The translations under genes and the position numbers were made by a program. A DNA stretch of 64,000 bases, from positions 1-64,000 of the forward strand of contig QLIY01000743.1 of NCBI GenBank assembly GCA_003260075.1. Reading direction: 5' to 3'. Shown piece by piece: positions 34,566 to 46,269 of this stretch. The notes under the pieces were generated by a model. That model did no database searches. It saw nothing but the letters and a program-made list of their open reading frames with translations, and was not told where the DNA came from. This DNA is from Phallusia mammillata. Its lineage: Eukaryota > Chordata > Ascidiacea > Phlebobranchia > Ascidiidae. Each line of letters starts with the position of its first letter. Position 1 is the stretch's first letter.

Positions 34566-36721
34566 CTGTGCATCTGCTGAATTAATAAACAAAGAATCAT
34601 ATAAACACTCAAACTATAAATAAAAGTCTGCTTTGCTGCAGTGCACTTTAGTAATATTGGTTAATAATATATTTCAATAAATAACTCGATGTTCTTATTA
34701 GTTATTGTTGCAGATCTTGGTCTAAAACGATGTGGACTGGAAAAACGGACGAGTAAAACTAGATAAATAGTACAAAACAATGAAATATCACATGTAAGTA
34801 AACTTAAATAAAGATGAACTTTCCCTTTTTCGGTTTCAGGGAAGCGAAATATTAAAAGAAACACGCATATTTTAATCGATTAACTGCATATAGCAGTTTG
34901 AAACTGATTCTAGTCGGTTTCTGTCTTCTACCGCACATCCAAACCGTTTCAAATACAAACCTAAAACTTCTGTTTGGAACTAAGCTTTTGTTTGTCGACT
35001 TGGCACACGAACCATGTTTGACTATCTGCTGTATATTTGCAGTTAGAGAGGAAGAAAAAAAACTCCCTTCGTCAACACCGGCAACGAGATGTCAGCCTAA
35101 AGAAGTTTTAGGAGATCACAAATGATCTTTTCTGCTGTGGTGATTGTGATGAGACGTTAGGTGATGAAAGCAATTCTGGAAGATCGCATAAATAAATTGA
35201 AAGTGGTGTGTTAAACAATTTCGTAGGCAAACTCTTCTGAAAAAACGAGATGAAAAGATTATTGAAAACACAATTAATACTCAAATTAGAAATAAACTCT
35301 GCCTTGGTGCAATTCACTTAAGTAATGTTGGTTAGTAATATATTTCAATATATAACTCAATGTTCTTATTAGTCTTGCTGCAGATCTTAGTAAATAATGA
35401 AGAATGAGCTAAAATCACGGAAAAGTAGAAAACCATGAAATATCAAATGTAAGTAAACCTAGACATGAAGTTTCCCTTTATCGGTTTCGGGCACGCGAAA
35501 TATTAAAGAAACACACCTATTCAAGTGAGTTATCGCCTGAACTAACTGGCTATAAACTGATTCCAGTCGGTTTCTGCCTCCTACTGCACCTCCAAACCGT
35601 TTTAAATACGAATCACAAATTAAAATTTCTGCTTGATTTTAGGAAAAATACCGTTGCCTTTCTCTTTTTCGATTCTTTAACTTCCCAAAAATTAAGAAAA
35701 TGCTTTTTGTTTGCCATTACTAAGCAAGACATCATCTCCAATCATCAACACCAGGAACACCGACAACGAAGAATTAGGCGAAGTGACGATAACTGCTTGA
35801 AGAAGTTTTTGGAGTTTACAAATGATTTCTTCTGCTGTGGTGATTGTGATAAGGCACTGGGTGATGGAAGCCATCCTGGGAGTTCGCGTGATTGAATTGA
35901 ACGAGGTGTGTTTAGCAATTTCGTAAAAAAAACTGTTGTAAAAACAAGTGACAACAATCATCAGAAAATCATTTGAACACTAAAAACTAGAAATGGTGAT
36001 ATTGGTTTACAATATCCTCCAATAATTTAAAAAAATGCCAAGGCTATAGCCTTTCCCATTTTTCGAATTTGGAACCCCCAAGATTAAAGATATACTCCTA
36101 CTGTAGTGGGCCCGAATTCGCCCGAATTCAATGATTTTAAACAGATTCCAGTCGGTTTCTGCCTCCTACAGCGCCTCCAAACCGTTTCAAATAGGATATA
36201 CTCAAACATATAATTTCTGTTAGAATTTGGGGAAAACACCAAAGCTGTAGCCTTTCCCTTTTTTTGATGTTCGCACGCCCTAAAAATTAAGTAATTGCTT
36301 TCTATTTGTAGTTACTGAGCAAGACATAAACTCCAATCGTCAACACCAGCAATACCGAAAGCCAATAGTAGACCAAATGGCGATGTCAACCTGAAGAATT
36401 TTTGGAGATCACAAATGATTTCTTCCGCTATGGTGATTGTGATAAGACACTGGGTGATCGCATGATTGAATTAAAAGAGGTGTGTTAAGTAACTTCTTGT
36501 GCAAACCGTTATTTAAAACCAACTGATAAAAACAATCATATGAATATCCAAACAAGAACAAAAGTCTGCTATGGTGCAATGTACATTAGTAACGTTGGTT
36601 CACAATATCTTTCAATAAATAACAGGATGTTCTTGTTGCAGATCTTGGTCAAAAACGACGCGTAGTGGAAAAATTGATGAGCAAAACTAGATGAATGGTA
36701 GGAAGCAATGAAATATCAAAT
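32479..36721 (+). repeat. Exon-like repeated modules B and D with splice-like borders
   Basis: Module B copies: 32479-32641, 33782-33926, 35043-35205, about 35718-35905 and 36312-36479. They carry related, frame-broken peptides (SCDNGWKTFLKNSNDF, SDDNCLKKFLEFTNDFFCC, GDCDKTLGD). Four are preceded by TTGCAG- or TGTAG-type acceptors, and ends run into GTAAGA, GTGAGA or GTGTGT. Module D copies: 34714-34793, 35384-35448 and 36642-36721, preceded by GTTGCAG or GCTGCAG and followed by GTAAGTAAAC. No copy makes a long open frame. Likely a decayed, tandemly duplicated multi-exon gene or non-coding transcript. Confidence 0.5.
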
Positions 36722-39700
36722 GTAAGTAAACTTAAATAGAGACGAAGTTTCCCTTTATCGGTTTCGGGTAAGCGAAATGTTAATGAAACACGCATATGTA
36801 AGTGAGTTTTCCCAGTAGCTAACTGATTCCAGACGGTTTTGACCAGCTCCCGCCCCTCCAAACCGTTTTAAATACGTATCGCAAACCCCAAATTTCTCCG
36901 CGATTTTAGGAAAAAACACCAAGGCTATGGCCATTCCATTTTTTCGATTTTTGGACCCCCCAAAATTCAAGATACACGCCTAAATTTCTGCTCGATTTAG
37001 GAAAAACACCAAGCCTATAGCCTTTCCCTTTTTCGATTTTGGGCATCCACAATTTAAGGTACACGCCTATTTTAGTGGGTTATAACCTGAATCAACTGAT
37101 TTTTAACTAATTCCAGTCAGTTTCTGACTCCTACCGCCCCTCCAAATCGTTTCAAATACGTATCGCAGACCACAAATTTCTGCTCGATTTTAGAAAAAAC
37201 ACTAAGGCTATAGCCTTTCCCTTTTTCGATTTTTGGATCCCCCAAATAGAAAAATAAACGCCCATTTCAGTGGGATATCGCCTAAATTAACTGATTCCAG
37301 TCGGTTTCTGCGTCATACCGCCTCTGCAAAGCAAACCCAAAATTTGTGCTCGATTTTAGGAAAAACACCAAGACCAGGGGCGGCTCGTGCTAGGGTGCTG
37401 CGGAGCTGCAGCACCCCCCAGATATTTTTACTTAATATTCCCACCACAACATTACAGATAACTTTCATGATACTTATTTTTTTATTCTAAAGTATAATTT
37501 TTATAAGTAAAATTTCCGCCTTGATCGGCATTTTTTTCATTTTAAAAAAAAATTATGGCATTAATATGTTATCTATGGTGGAACTGCAGCTCCAGTTTCA
37601 TGACTAATCGTGACGTTTCATGACGTTTTGCACTTGTGCGCATGCGCACTTGGAAAAGCTACATGCCGGGCGAAATAGGCGACTGGGTGCTGCGGCTCGC
37701 GCAGCTCCACCAATCACGCAGCGTGTGAACCGGCCTGTAGTTCAGTGTTGTCTGTTCCGGGTTTACTGTGCTACAAAACCAAACCCGTTTGCTATATTCT
37801 TTCGACAGTGAGTACAGTTAAATAATTATTTTGTCATCTTTTAATTTATTCTTTGAAGGTTAGTCGTGGCTTTTTTAAGATGACTGTAAGTGGGCTTTAG
37901 TTTTTGCAGTGATCATTGAATTAAAAAGGGTGAAAAAAAGTGTATCTACCCAAAAAAGTGTATCTACTTAAAAAGTGTATCTACCACCTTGAAAAAGAAA
38001 AAAAGGTCATCTAACCGTTTGAAAAGTCACGATTAACCTTTATAATAAAAACCTGAATAAAAAGTTAAGAAAACTGGGATAAAACATCCGCTATTCCAAA
38101 TATGTCATGCAGGAATAAGCAACCACAAGAACTACTCAGTTTTAGTTTTGAATGCTAACAAAGAAAAAATAGCTTTGTGACTGTGAAGTTAAATGCCTTA
38201 CTGAAATTTAGGCAATATTAAATGCAGAACAAACAATTGCACAAGCAACAGGAATTTTGAAATATCTTAGTGATGACAATTTCAAGTTTTGGTTTCTTAA
38301 CACACCATGTGGACAGTATTTGCAGCCAAGTGCAATCTTGTGTATTGATATAATGGACATGTACTGTTTCTCTAAACAGTAGCTGCTAAATTGCTTCACA
38401 GGAAATGTTTCTCAAGAATGAACATTCTACAGGGGAGATAGTAGTTACCACCAAGCATATCCTGTTGTTAGAAAAGTTACTGAAACTTTTAAAAAGAAAA
38501 GCCAGTTAGCCAGCAATTTCCATGAGTCTCTCAAAGGCAAAACGATTCTTGTCAACACTAAAAAGGATGCAAACTTTTGTAAGGAACACCATTATTTCCA
38601 AAAAGACTTGCACTTGCAGTGATAGCACTAAATACAAGGAAAAAAACAGTTTCTTAGTTGTCATTTGGAAATCAAGGAAGAAGCTATCCATTATTTTGCT
38701 CAAACTAGAACTTTATGATTCATTTAAGTTGTAAAATAGAAGCACAAGCAGTCAGTTTCTGCCTCCTACCGCACCTTCAAATCGTTTCACATACGTATCG
38801 TACACGAAAAATTTCTGCAAGATTTTAGGAAAAACACCAAGGCTTATACCTTTGCCCTTTATTCTGTTTCTGGACCCCCCCAAAATTGAAGATACTCGCC
38901 TATGTTTGTGGGTTATCGCCTGAATTAAATGATTCCAGTCTGTTTCTTTCTCCTACCGCCCGTCCAAACCGTTTCAACTACGTATCGCAAACCCCAAATT
39001 TCTGCTCGATTTAGGAAAAGCACAAAGGCTATAGCCTTTCCTTTCTTCGAATTTTGGACCCCTTCAAAATTTGACATACGCGCCTATGTTGGTGGGTTGT
39101 CGCCTGAATTAGCTGATTTCAAACTGATTCCAGTCGGTTTCTGCCTCCTACCGCCCCTTCAAAGCGTTTTAAATACGTATCGCATACCCAAAATTTGTGC
39201 TCGATTTCAGCAAAAACACCAAGGCTATAGCCGATCCCTTTTTTCTATTTTTGGACCCCCAAAATTCAAGATACACGCCGATTTTTGTGAGTTATCGCAT
39301 GAATTAACTGATTACAGTCGGTTTTTGCCTCCTACCGCCCGTCTAAACCGTTTTAAATTCGTATCGCAAACCCAAAGTTTTTGCTCGATTTTAAGAAAAA
39401 CACCAAGGCCCTAGCCTTTCCTTTTTGCGATTTTTGGTCCTCCACAATTTAAGATACACGCTTATTTTTGTTAGATATCGCCTGAATTCACTGATTCCAG
39501 TTGGTTTCTGCCTCCTACCGCTCCTCCAAAGCGTTTTAAATATGTATCGCAAACCCGAAATTTGTGCTCGATTTTTGGAAAAACACCAAGGTCCTAGCCT
39601 TTCCCTTTTTTCGATTTTGGGCCTCCACAGTTTAAGGTACACGCCTATTTAAGTGGGTTATCGCCCAAATTAACGGATTTTAAGCTGATTACAGTGGGTT

Positions 39701-40440
39701 GCTGCTCCCTACCGCCCCTCCAAACCGTTTTAAGTACGTATCGCAAACCCAAAATCTGTGCTCGATTTTAGGAAAAACACCAAGGCTATAGCCATTCCTT
39801 TTTTTCGATTTTTGGATCCCCAAAATTCAAGATACACGCCTATTTTAGTGTGTTATCGCCTGAAATAACTGATTCCAGGCCGTTTCTTCTTCCTACCGCC
39901 CCTCTAAATCGTTTCAACTACGTATCGCAAACCCCAAATTTCTGCTCAATTGAGGAAAAACACAAAGGCTATAGCATTTCCCTTTTTTCGAATTTTGGGC
40001 CCCTTTGAATTTAAACATACACACCTATTGTAGTGGGTTGTCGCCTGAATTAGCTGATTTCAAACTGATTTCTGCCTTCTACTGCCCCTCCAACCCGTTT
40101 TAAATACGTATCACAAACCCAAAATTTGAGCTCGATTTTAGGTAAAAAAAAACAAGACTGTAGCCGTTTCCTTCATTCTATTTTTGGACTACCCAAAATT
40201 CAAGATACACGACTATTTTGGTGGGTTATCGCCTGAATTAACTGATTCCTGTCGGTTTTTCCCTCCTACCGCCCCTGTGAATCGTTTCAAATACGTATCG
40301 CAAACCCAAAATCTGTGCTCGATTTTATGAAAAACACCAAGGCTATAGCCTTTCCCATTTCTCGATTTTTGGACCTCCACAATCAAAGCTACATGCCTAT
40401 TTTAGTGGGTTATCGCCTGAATTAACTGATTCCAGTCGGT
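34880..40440 (+). repeat. 184-bp satellite-like tandem array (module C), dispersed then dense
   Basis: Unit marked by GATTCCAGTCGGTTTCTGCC, then CCAAACCG, TACGTATCGCAAACCC, GCTCGATTTTAGGAAAAACA, GGCTATAGCC and GGGTTATCGCCTGAATTA. Single units are interspersed among modules B and D up to 36830. From about 36830 they are tandem, interrupted by a hAT insertion at 37375-38746. Phase points at 39126, 39310, 39493, 39687, 39871, 40243 and 40428 give a period near 184 bp. No coding potential beyond accidental frames. Confidence 0.85.
37375..38746 (+). mobile_element. Truncated hAT-type DNA transposon inside the 184-bp array
   Basis: Begins CAGGGGCGGCTCGTG at 37375, matching the termini of the element at 43069-46269. 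The 3' part (38208-38734) is related to the reverse complement of that element. It carries a fragment, TLKRMQTFVRNTII, like the C-terminal dimerisation region of hAT transposases. The far terminus is missing and the array resumes at about 38747. Not capable of transposition. Confidence 0.6.
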
Positions 40441-40551
40441 TTAGTTAATTAGATACATAAGACTATGTGAACATTTGTTGATGTGCTTTAACCATATTTT
40501 TTGTCTTGTGCTGTGATTGGTTGTTGAAATTGTGCAAAAACCAATCGCTAG

Positions 40552-40691
40552 AGCACAAGTGTACAGTTAAACACTTTTATCCAGAGTATATGTATATACT
40601 TACAGAAAAAAGAAACTTTAGTCAATTCCAGAAACATTTGAAAGAAAAACATGGAACAATACTGTGCAAAATTTGTGTCAAGCAATGCAAG
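40552..40691 (+). CDS. Possible exon of a ZNF598/Hel2-like zinc-finger protein
   Basis: Acceptor CGCTAG before 40552, 140 nt, donor GTATTC after 40691. Read from a split first codon it gives EHKC, then FSQFQKHLKEKHGTILCKIC, then VKQCK. The F-x5-H-x4-H-x5-C-x2-C layout, continued by VFAYE in the next exon, recalls the zinc-finger block of the ribosome-collision E3 ligase ZNF598 (comparison from memory). The first finger lacks an expected second cysteine, so this may be a relic. No other exons of the gene are visible. Confidence 0.35.
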
Positions 40692-40779
40692 GTATTCTTG
40701 GCATATATCTGACCTCATATTTAAATAAAATTTATTAATAACCTAAACTGCAAAAGATGTAAGTTCCGACAAATCACTT

Positions 40780-40848
40780 AGTCGTTCACCCTTTGGTTTT
40801 AAAGATATATATATTTCGCTATTACAGCATCGTCAGTATCTACGAACA
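40780..40848 (-). ncRNA. Hammerhead ribozyme motif in left Penelope repeat
   Basis: Reverse-strand twin of the motif at 42001-42069, with an identical core (CUGACGA, 3-bp stem II, GAAA). It faces opposite to the right copy because the repeats are inverted. Confidence 0.6.
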
Positions 40849-40976
40849 AGCAGAAAGATTCATAAAAAATTAATGAAAACAGTATGCATAAAAGACCTAC
40901 TAATAAAAGTGTAAAATGGAATGTTAAAAAACGTTAAAAAACGTTACTCAAGCTGCAGCGGCAACCAACGCACCGA

Positions 40977-41678
40977 GTGAACCACTACCGCATCAAACAA
41001 GCGAACAGACAAAAAAAAGAAAAAATACATTACAGGTGCGCGGCCGGAGGGAGGAAACAAGGCAACTTATATTATGAGAACGATTTGAACGAAGAACGAT
41101 TGCTGCAACCGAATGTGATGATTTCCTACAGAAAGCCACCGACTCTGGCTAGGATCCTCACAAGATACAGAACTATCGCGCAAAGCAGTTTTTTGACTAA
41201 CATTTCATCACTGCCGGGTTCTTTTCCATGCGGCCATTGTGCATTGTGTGGCCACTTCGGTAACCACATGTCTATGGTGGACGCATCCGACAGCCTCACT
41301 ACACCAAACGGGGTGTTCACATTAGCGTCCCATCTAACATGTAGGGATTTCGGCATTTATGTGGCAACATGCCGAATTTGCAATGCGCAGTATGTCGGCC
41401 AGACGAAAAACCGATTTTCCATCCGTTGGAATAGCCACAGGTCGGTATGGAAGACTCATCAACACAACGCAAACGACGACAAAACGGCTTTGGCGCACCA
41501 CTACGCTATCGCACACAGCGACATATTTGAAGAACATTTAGACATCGCTCTATGTTTTTTTGTGCAGTTCGTACAAAAACCACCGGTTCATTTATTGGAC
41601 ATTTACGAGGACAAATGGCTAAACAAAAGTGGTGCAAGCATAAACATCCAAAAAATGGTTCTTCCTAGAGTAAAATAA
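40977..41678 (+). CDS. Penelope-type GIY-YIG endonuclease domain (233 aa)
   Basis: A zinc-binding cluster CGHCALCGHF starts at residue 85. The GIY-YIG core follows: GIYVATCRIC at residue 126, then QYVGQTKNRF and the R/H helix FSIRWNSHR. The acidic position lies in DIYEDKWLNKSG near the C-terminus. This domain nicks target DNA for priming in Penelope-like elements, where it lies C-terminal to the reverse transcriptase. The first 32 residues or so are encoded by the left inverted repeat, so the native start is uncertain and the product is the C-terminal remnant of a larger protein. Confidence 0.8.
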   Translation: MNHYRIKQANRQKKEKIHYRCAAGGRKQGNLYYENDLNEERLLQPNVMISYRKPPTLARILTRYRTIAQSSFLTNISSLPGSFPCGHCALCGHFGNHMSMVDASDSLTTPNGVFTLASHLTCRDFGIYVATCRICNAQYVGQTKNRFSIRWNSHRSVWKTHQHNANDDKTALAHHYAIAHSDIFEEHLDIALCFFVQFVQKPPVHLLDIYEDKWLNKSGASINIQKMVLPRVK

Positions 41679-42000
41679 CGTCCTTCGCCTTCCCCTCCAG
41701 TTTGTTTGTGTTTATATCGCCGTATCTCGTCAACCAGCGTGTTTTCTCTGCCTGTGGATTTTTGTCGGACATTAATATACAAGTTGCCTTGTTTCCTCCC
41801 TCCGGCCGCGCACCTGTAATGTATTTTTTCTTTTTCTTGTCTGTTCGCTTGTTTGATGCGGTAGTGGTTCACTCGGTGCGTTGGTTGCCGCTGCAGCTTG
41901 AGTAACGTTTTTTAACGTTTTTTAACATTCCATTTTACACTTTTATTAGTAGGTCTTTTATGCATACTGTTTTCATTAATTTTTTATGAATCTTTCTGCT

Positions 42001-42069
42001 TGTTCGTAGATACTGACGATGCTGTAATAGCGAAATATATATATCTTTAAAACCAAAGGGTGAACGACT
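42001..42069 (+). ncRNA. Hammerhead ribozyme motif in right Penelope repeat
   Basis: Core CUGACGA at 42013-42019; stem II GCU/AGC closing GUAAU (42021-42031) after one unpaired U; GAAA at 42032-42035; a minimal AU-only stem III; and stem I pairing AGAUA (42008-42012) with UAUCU (42042-42046), extended by UUGUUC with GAACGA across an internal loop. Very short stem III is the known signature of hammerheads in Penelope-like elements. Cleavage would follow A42041. Confidence 0.6.
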
Positions 42070-42254
42070 AAGTGATTTGTCGGAACTTACATCTATTGCT
42101 ATAAGGATTTTTAGTCTTCACTCACCAAGCAACGGACTGGGTGATTCGAGCTTTAAGTTTCAATTACGAGTATTGCTAAACTGCAAAACACACAAAATTG
42201 TACACCCTACCAGACATCAAATAAATATAGTGATCATGTTTTTTTTACAAACAG

Positions 42255-42357
42255 GTCTTTGCATATGAGCAATGTTCATTCATAAGAAGAGTTGGATTAA
42301 ACAAGAACAAGGGAATGTATGGGTCGGCAGTGTACATGAAGAACACGCACTTAACCA
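42255..42357 (+). CDS. Possible second exon of the ZNF598-like gene
   Basis: Acceptor TTTTTTACAAACAG before 42255, 103 nt, donor GTAAGT after 42357, phase 0 in and phase 1 out, joining in frame to the exon ending at 40691. It begins VFAYEQCSFIRR, which lines up with the aromatic-Y-E segment following the zinc finger in ZNF598, then diverges. No downstream exon was recognised, so the call rests on splice signals, phase and a short resemblance. Confidence 0.3.
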
Positions 42358-43068
42358 GTAAGTTTAACTATTTGTTCTTTTTAGAATGTTTTTATAACTA
42401 AACTTACACCAAAATAATATTTTTTACCAGTGGACAGATTGAGTGATCAACTTTTGTGTTACATTTTAGTAAGTTTCAAACATTGCAGTATTTTGGTGTC
42501 ACTTATCTCCAACATAATTAGTTGATTTTATGTTTTACCCTGTGGCCCTTTGCTTTACCCACTAACTTCTATAATGCCTAAAATTTGTTTGGACAGTTAG
42601 TGTCTTATGCCAGTTTTAGGTGTGGGTTGTTGTGTTTTTCCATATCACCCACTAGCCCCCTCAAATGGGAGAAAATAATGTCCGAGTTGAATCAAATTTG
42701 GACAGTTTACAGAATATGCCATTTTGAGGTTCAACCCCACCACTTACCCCAACTGCCCTTTAAAACAGGTCAAACTTCAAACAATGTATATATTAACTGA
42801 GATTTGAATAGTTTGTACTTCTTACTTCATGAATATTTAAAAAGATTATTGATTGCTGTGCACCAACTTTCACATTATTATTCCTTGAATAGACTGTTTA
42901 CACCCCATGAGTTTCTGCCTGCAGAAACAAACAATATGGATAAAAAAATGTTGACTAACATGATACCCTATTAAAAAAGATTTAGAGAAAACGAAAATGT
43001 TTTAAAATAGGACAAGGTTGGAAAAAATAATAACCAGTTTAAAACTTTTCAGCTTTCATATTTAAAAC
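42358..43068. other. Non-coding stretch without recognised features
   Basis: AT-rich sequence between the zinc-finger-like exon and a hAT element. A diverged internal duplication (GGACAGTTAGTGTC.../GGACAGTTTACAG...) lies around 42590-42770. Nothing else is supported. Confidence 0.5.
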
Positions 43069-46000
43069 CAGTGGCGGCTCGTGCCTAAAATTTGTGGGGG
43101 TGCTGCTCCAAATTTTAGCCTTTATTGAATATATATAAGTTGGCAAAATATAGAAAAGCTTCATTTCTAGTTTTCTAACCATTGTGTTGTGTAGAAAAAC
43201 AAGTCCCCCCCCCCAGACGATATCATTTGTGTATTTTGTTTACTTGCACAGCGACGGGCCAACTCACATGCAGTAATAATGTGGCACAAAAACACACATG
43301 ACACAGACTCGAAACGAAGCGGTTGTAAATACGGTAAAACACAACAAGAATATAGAACAAAAATAAGAAAAAAAAGTATTAGTAAACATAGTTATAAATG
43401 AGCCGAAAAAGGTCGAAGTATTTCAGTTAGACAACATTAAAAAAATGGTCATGTTTCATTTAAGTAACTTATAGTCACAGTCAGTGTTTTCAACATATTC
43501 TATGACTCTTCACAGATTATTGCCACACAAAAAAACTAGCCATACAGCTTTTTATTGGTATCATAACTGACAAATTCAACACCACATTACATTTGTGTCA
43601 GAACTTGTTTATTTAAACATATTTTCTTTGAATTTTTGTGCACAGATTATTAATTGTCTTTCAGTTTCTTAACTGCTATACTTACAGCTTTATTTGCTGG
43701 CAAATAGCTTATAATTCCTTTATTTAAAGTGCCAAACTCCTTTAAGCTTTAAAATTTACAACACTGTCACTTAATTTGAAACCATATTGTTATGGGTCCC
43801 CTTCCCCTTCCCTATTGTTTTTGTCCATATTATTTTTCTTTCTAACGCAGATTTGTTCCCACGTTTTGGTCAAGAAAGAATGNGCCATACAGCTTTTTAT
43901 TGGTATCATAACTGAAAAATGTAACAACCACATTACATTTGTGTCAGAACTTGTTTATTTAAACATATTTTCTTTGAATTTTTGTGCACAGACTATTAAT
44001 TGTCTTTCAGTTTCTTAACTGCTATACTTANTTGCAGAAACAATTATGTTATAAAGTGCCAGGAAAAAGATAGGGACCCAATGAAATGTAGGTGCCAAAA
44101 TATATCCATTATAAATATAGTAAATGGTATATGTGATACATCATTAAACATGATGTAGTATATATAAAGTGGCAACATATAGGAAAACCACTATTCTAGT
44201 TAAACCTTGTGCTTCCTTTTTCCAACCAAAATGAATCATAAAGTTATAGTTTGAGCATGATAATTGATAGCTTTTTCCTTGATTCCAAATGACAACTATC
44301 AACTAAGAAACTGTTTTTCTATTTAGTGCTAACACTGCAAGTGCAAGTCTTTTGGAAATAATGGTGTTCCTAAGAAAGTTTGCATCCTTTTCAGTGTTTG
44401 TCTTTGAAGGACTCATGGAAACAGCAAAAATGATTTTTCATCCTAGTAATTTCACTTGTCAAAACATCATCTAGATTATTTTCAAAGTAATCATGAACAT
44501 CAGATCTACACAAAAATTTTCATTTCAGCAACTAGTTTTTCTTTGTCAACAATAGGATATGCTTGGTGGTCACTACTATCTTGTCTGTAGAATGTTCATT
44601 CTTAAGAAACACTTTCTGTGAAGCAATTTAGCAGCTACTGTTTAGACAAACATTACATGTCCATTAGATCAATACACATGATTGCACTTGGTTGCAACAC
44701 ATGATTCATGTTGCTTCTGCTGTTATTTGTTCTGCATTTGATATTGCCTGAATTTCAGTGAGGCATTTAACTTCACAGTCACAAATTTATTTTTTTATTA
44801 GTAGCATTAAGAACTAGAACTGAGTAGTTTTTGTTGTTGCATATTCCTGCATGACATTGGAGTAGAAGATGTTTATCCCACACTTTCTTAAAACTTTTTA
44901 ATTCAGTTATTTATTATAAAGGTTAATCGTGACTTTTCNNNNNNNNNNNNNNNNNNNNNNNNNNNNNNNNNNNNNNNNNNNNNNNNNNNNNNNNNNNNNN
45001 NNNNNNNNNNNNNNNNNNNNNNNNNNNNNNNNNNNNNNNNNNNNNNNNNNNNNNNNNNNNNNNNNNNNNNNNNNNNNNNNNNNNNNNNNNNNNNNNNNNN
45101 NNNNNNNNNNNNNNNNNNNNNNNNNNNNNNNNNNNNNNNNNNNNNNNNNNNNNNNNNNNNNNNNNNNNNNNNNNNNNNNNNNNNNNNNNNNNNNNNNNNN
45201 NNNNNNNNNNNNNNNNNNNNNNNNNNNNNNNNNNNNNNNNNNNNNNNNNNNNNNNNNNNNNNNNNNNNNNNNNNNNNNNNNNNNNNNNNNNNNNNNNNNN
45301 NNNNNNNNNNNNNNNNNNNNNNNNNNNNNNNNNNNNNNNNNNNNNNNNNNNNNNNNNNNNNNNNNNNNNNNNNNNNNNNNNNNNNNNNNNNNNNNNNNNN
45401 NNNNNNNNNNNNNNNNNNNNNNNNNNNNNNNNNNNNNNNNNNNNNNNNNNNNNNNNNNNNNNNNNNNNNNNNNNNNNNNNNNNNNNNNNNNNNNNNNNNN
45501 NNNNNNNNNNNNNNNNNNNNNNNNNNNNNNNNNNNNNNNNNNNNNNNNNNNNNNNNNNNNNNNNNNNNNNNNNNNNNNNNNNNNNNNNNNNNNNNNNNNN
45601 NNNNNNNNNNNNNNNNNNNNNNNNNNNNNNNNNNNNNNNNNNNNNNNNNNNNNNNNNNNNNNNNNNNNNNNNNNNNNNNNNNNNNNNNNNNNNNNNNNGC
45701 ATGATAATTGATAGCTTCTTCCTTGATTCCAAATGACAACTAAGAAACTGTTTTTTCTATTTAGTGCTAGCACTGCAAGTGCAAGTCTTTTGGAAATAAT
45801 GGTGTTCCTAAGAAAAGTTTGCATCCTTTTCAGTGTTAAAAAGAACTGTTTTGTCTTTGAAGGACTCATGGAAACAGCAAAAATGATTTTTCATCCTAGT
45901 AATTTCACTTGTCAAAACATCATCTAGATTTCTAGAATCTAGATTATTTAATCATGAACATCAGATCTACAGAAACATTTTCATTTCAGTAACTAGTATT

Positions 46001-46269
46001 TCTTTGTCAACAATAGGATATGTGCTTGGTGGTCACTACTATCTTGAACAATAGGATGCGCTTGGTGGTCACTACTATCTTGTCTTTAGAATGTTCATTC
46101 TTAAGAAACACTTCCTGAGAAGCAATTTAGCAGCTACTGTTTAGACAAACAGTACATGTCCATTATATCAATATATACACATGATTGCACTTGGTTGCAA
46201 ATACTGTCCACATGGGGGTGTTAAGAAAAAAGCTGCAGCTCCGCAGCCCCCTCGCAGGAGCCGCCCCTG
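43069..46269 (-). mobile_element. Degenerate hAT-family DNA transposon containing the assembly gap
   Basis: Termini CAGTGGCGGCTCGTG (43069) and CAGGGGCGGCTCCTG (reverse strand, ending 46269) are inverted repeats. The flanks TTTAAAAC (43061-43068) and TTTAGAAC (46270-46277) form an 8-bp target duplication with one mismatch, the hAT size. Reverse-strand fragments such as TLKRMQTFLRNTIISKRLAL resemble the hAT dimerisation region. Internal sequence is duplicated (43530-43680 with 43880-44030; 44210-44930 with 45700-46200). Coding capacity is destroyed. Confidence 0.75.
44939..45698. other. Assembly gap (N run)
   Basis: 760 undetermined bases. The flanking sequences are copies of each other, so the assembler probably failed on a repeated transposon interior. 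Reading frames that cross it are meaningless. Confidence 0.99.

Larger units (their letters stand above)
40756..42175 (+). mobile_element. Penelope-like retroelement, endonuclease-only copy with inverted terminal repeats
   Basis: Two almost identical inverted repeats of about 314 bp (40756-41070 and 41780-42093) flank a GIY-YIG endonuclease reading frame. The 13-mer CTAAACTGCAAAA occurs immediately before the left repeat (40743-40755) and at 42176-42188, which I take as the target-site duplication; this leaves an 82-base tail beyond the right repeat. No reverse transcriptase is present, so the copy is truncated. Hammerhead motifs in the repeats support the family assignment. It sits in the intron between the two zinc-finger-like exons. 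Confidence 0.8.

Noticed and set aside
41603-41872. Second coding gene on the minus strand at the right Penelope repeat
   Set aside because: It is the mirror image of the first residues of the endonuclease frame, produced by the inverted repeat.
44903-45869. Long open frames made mostly of X residues
   Set aside because: They are open only because they cross the N gap; the flanking sequence is transposon.
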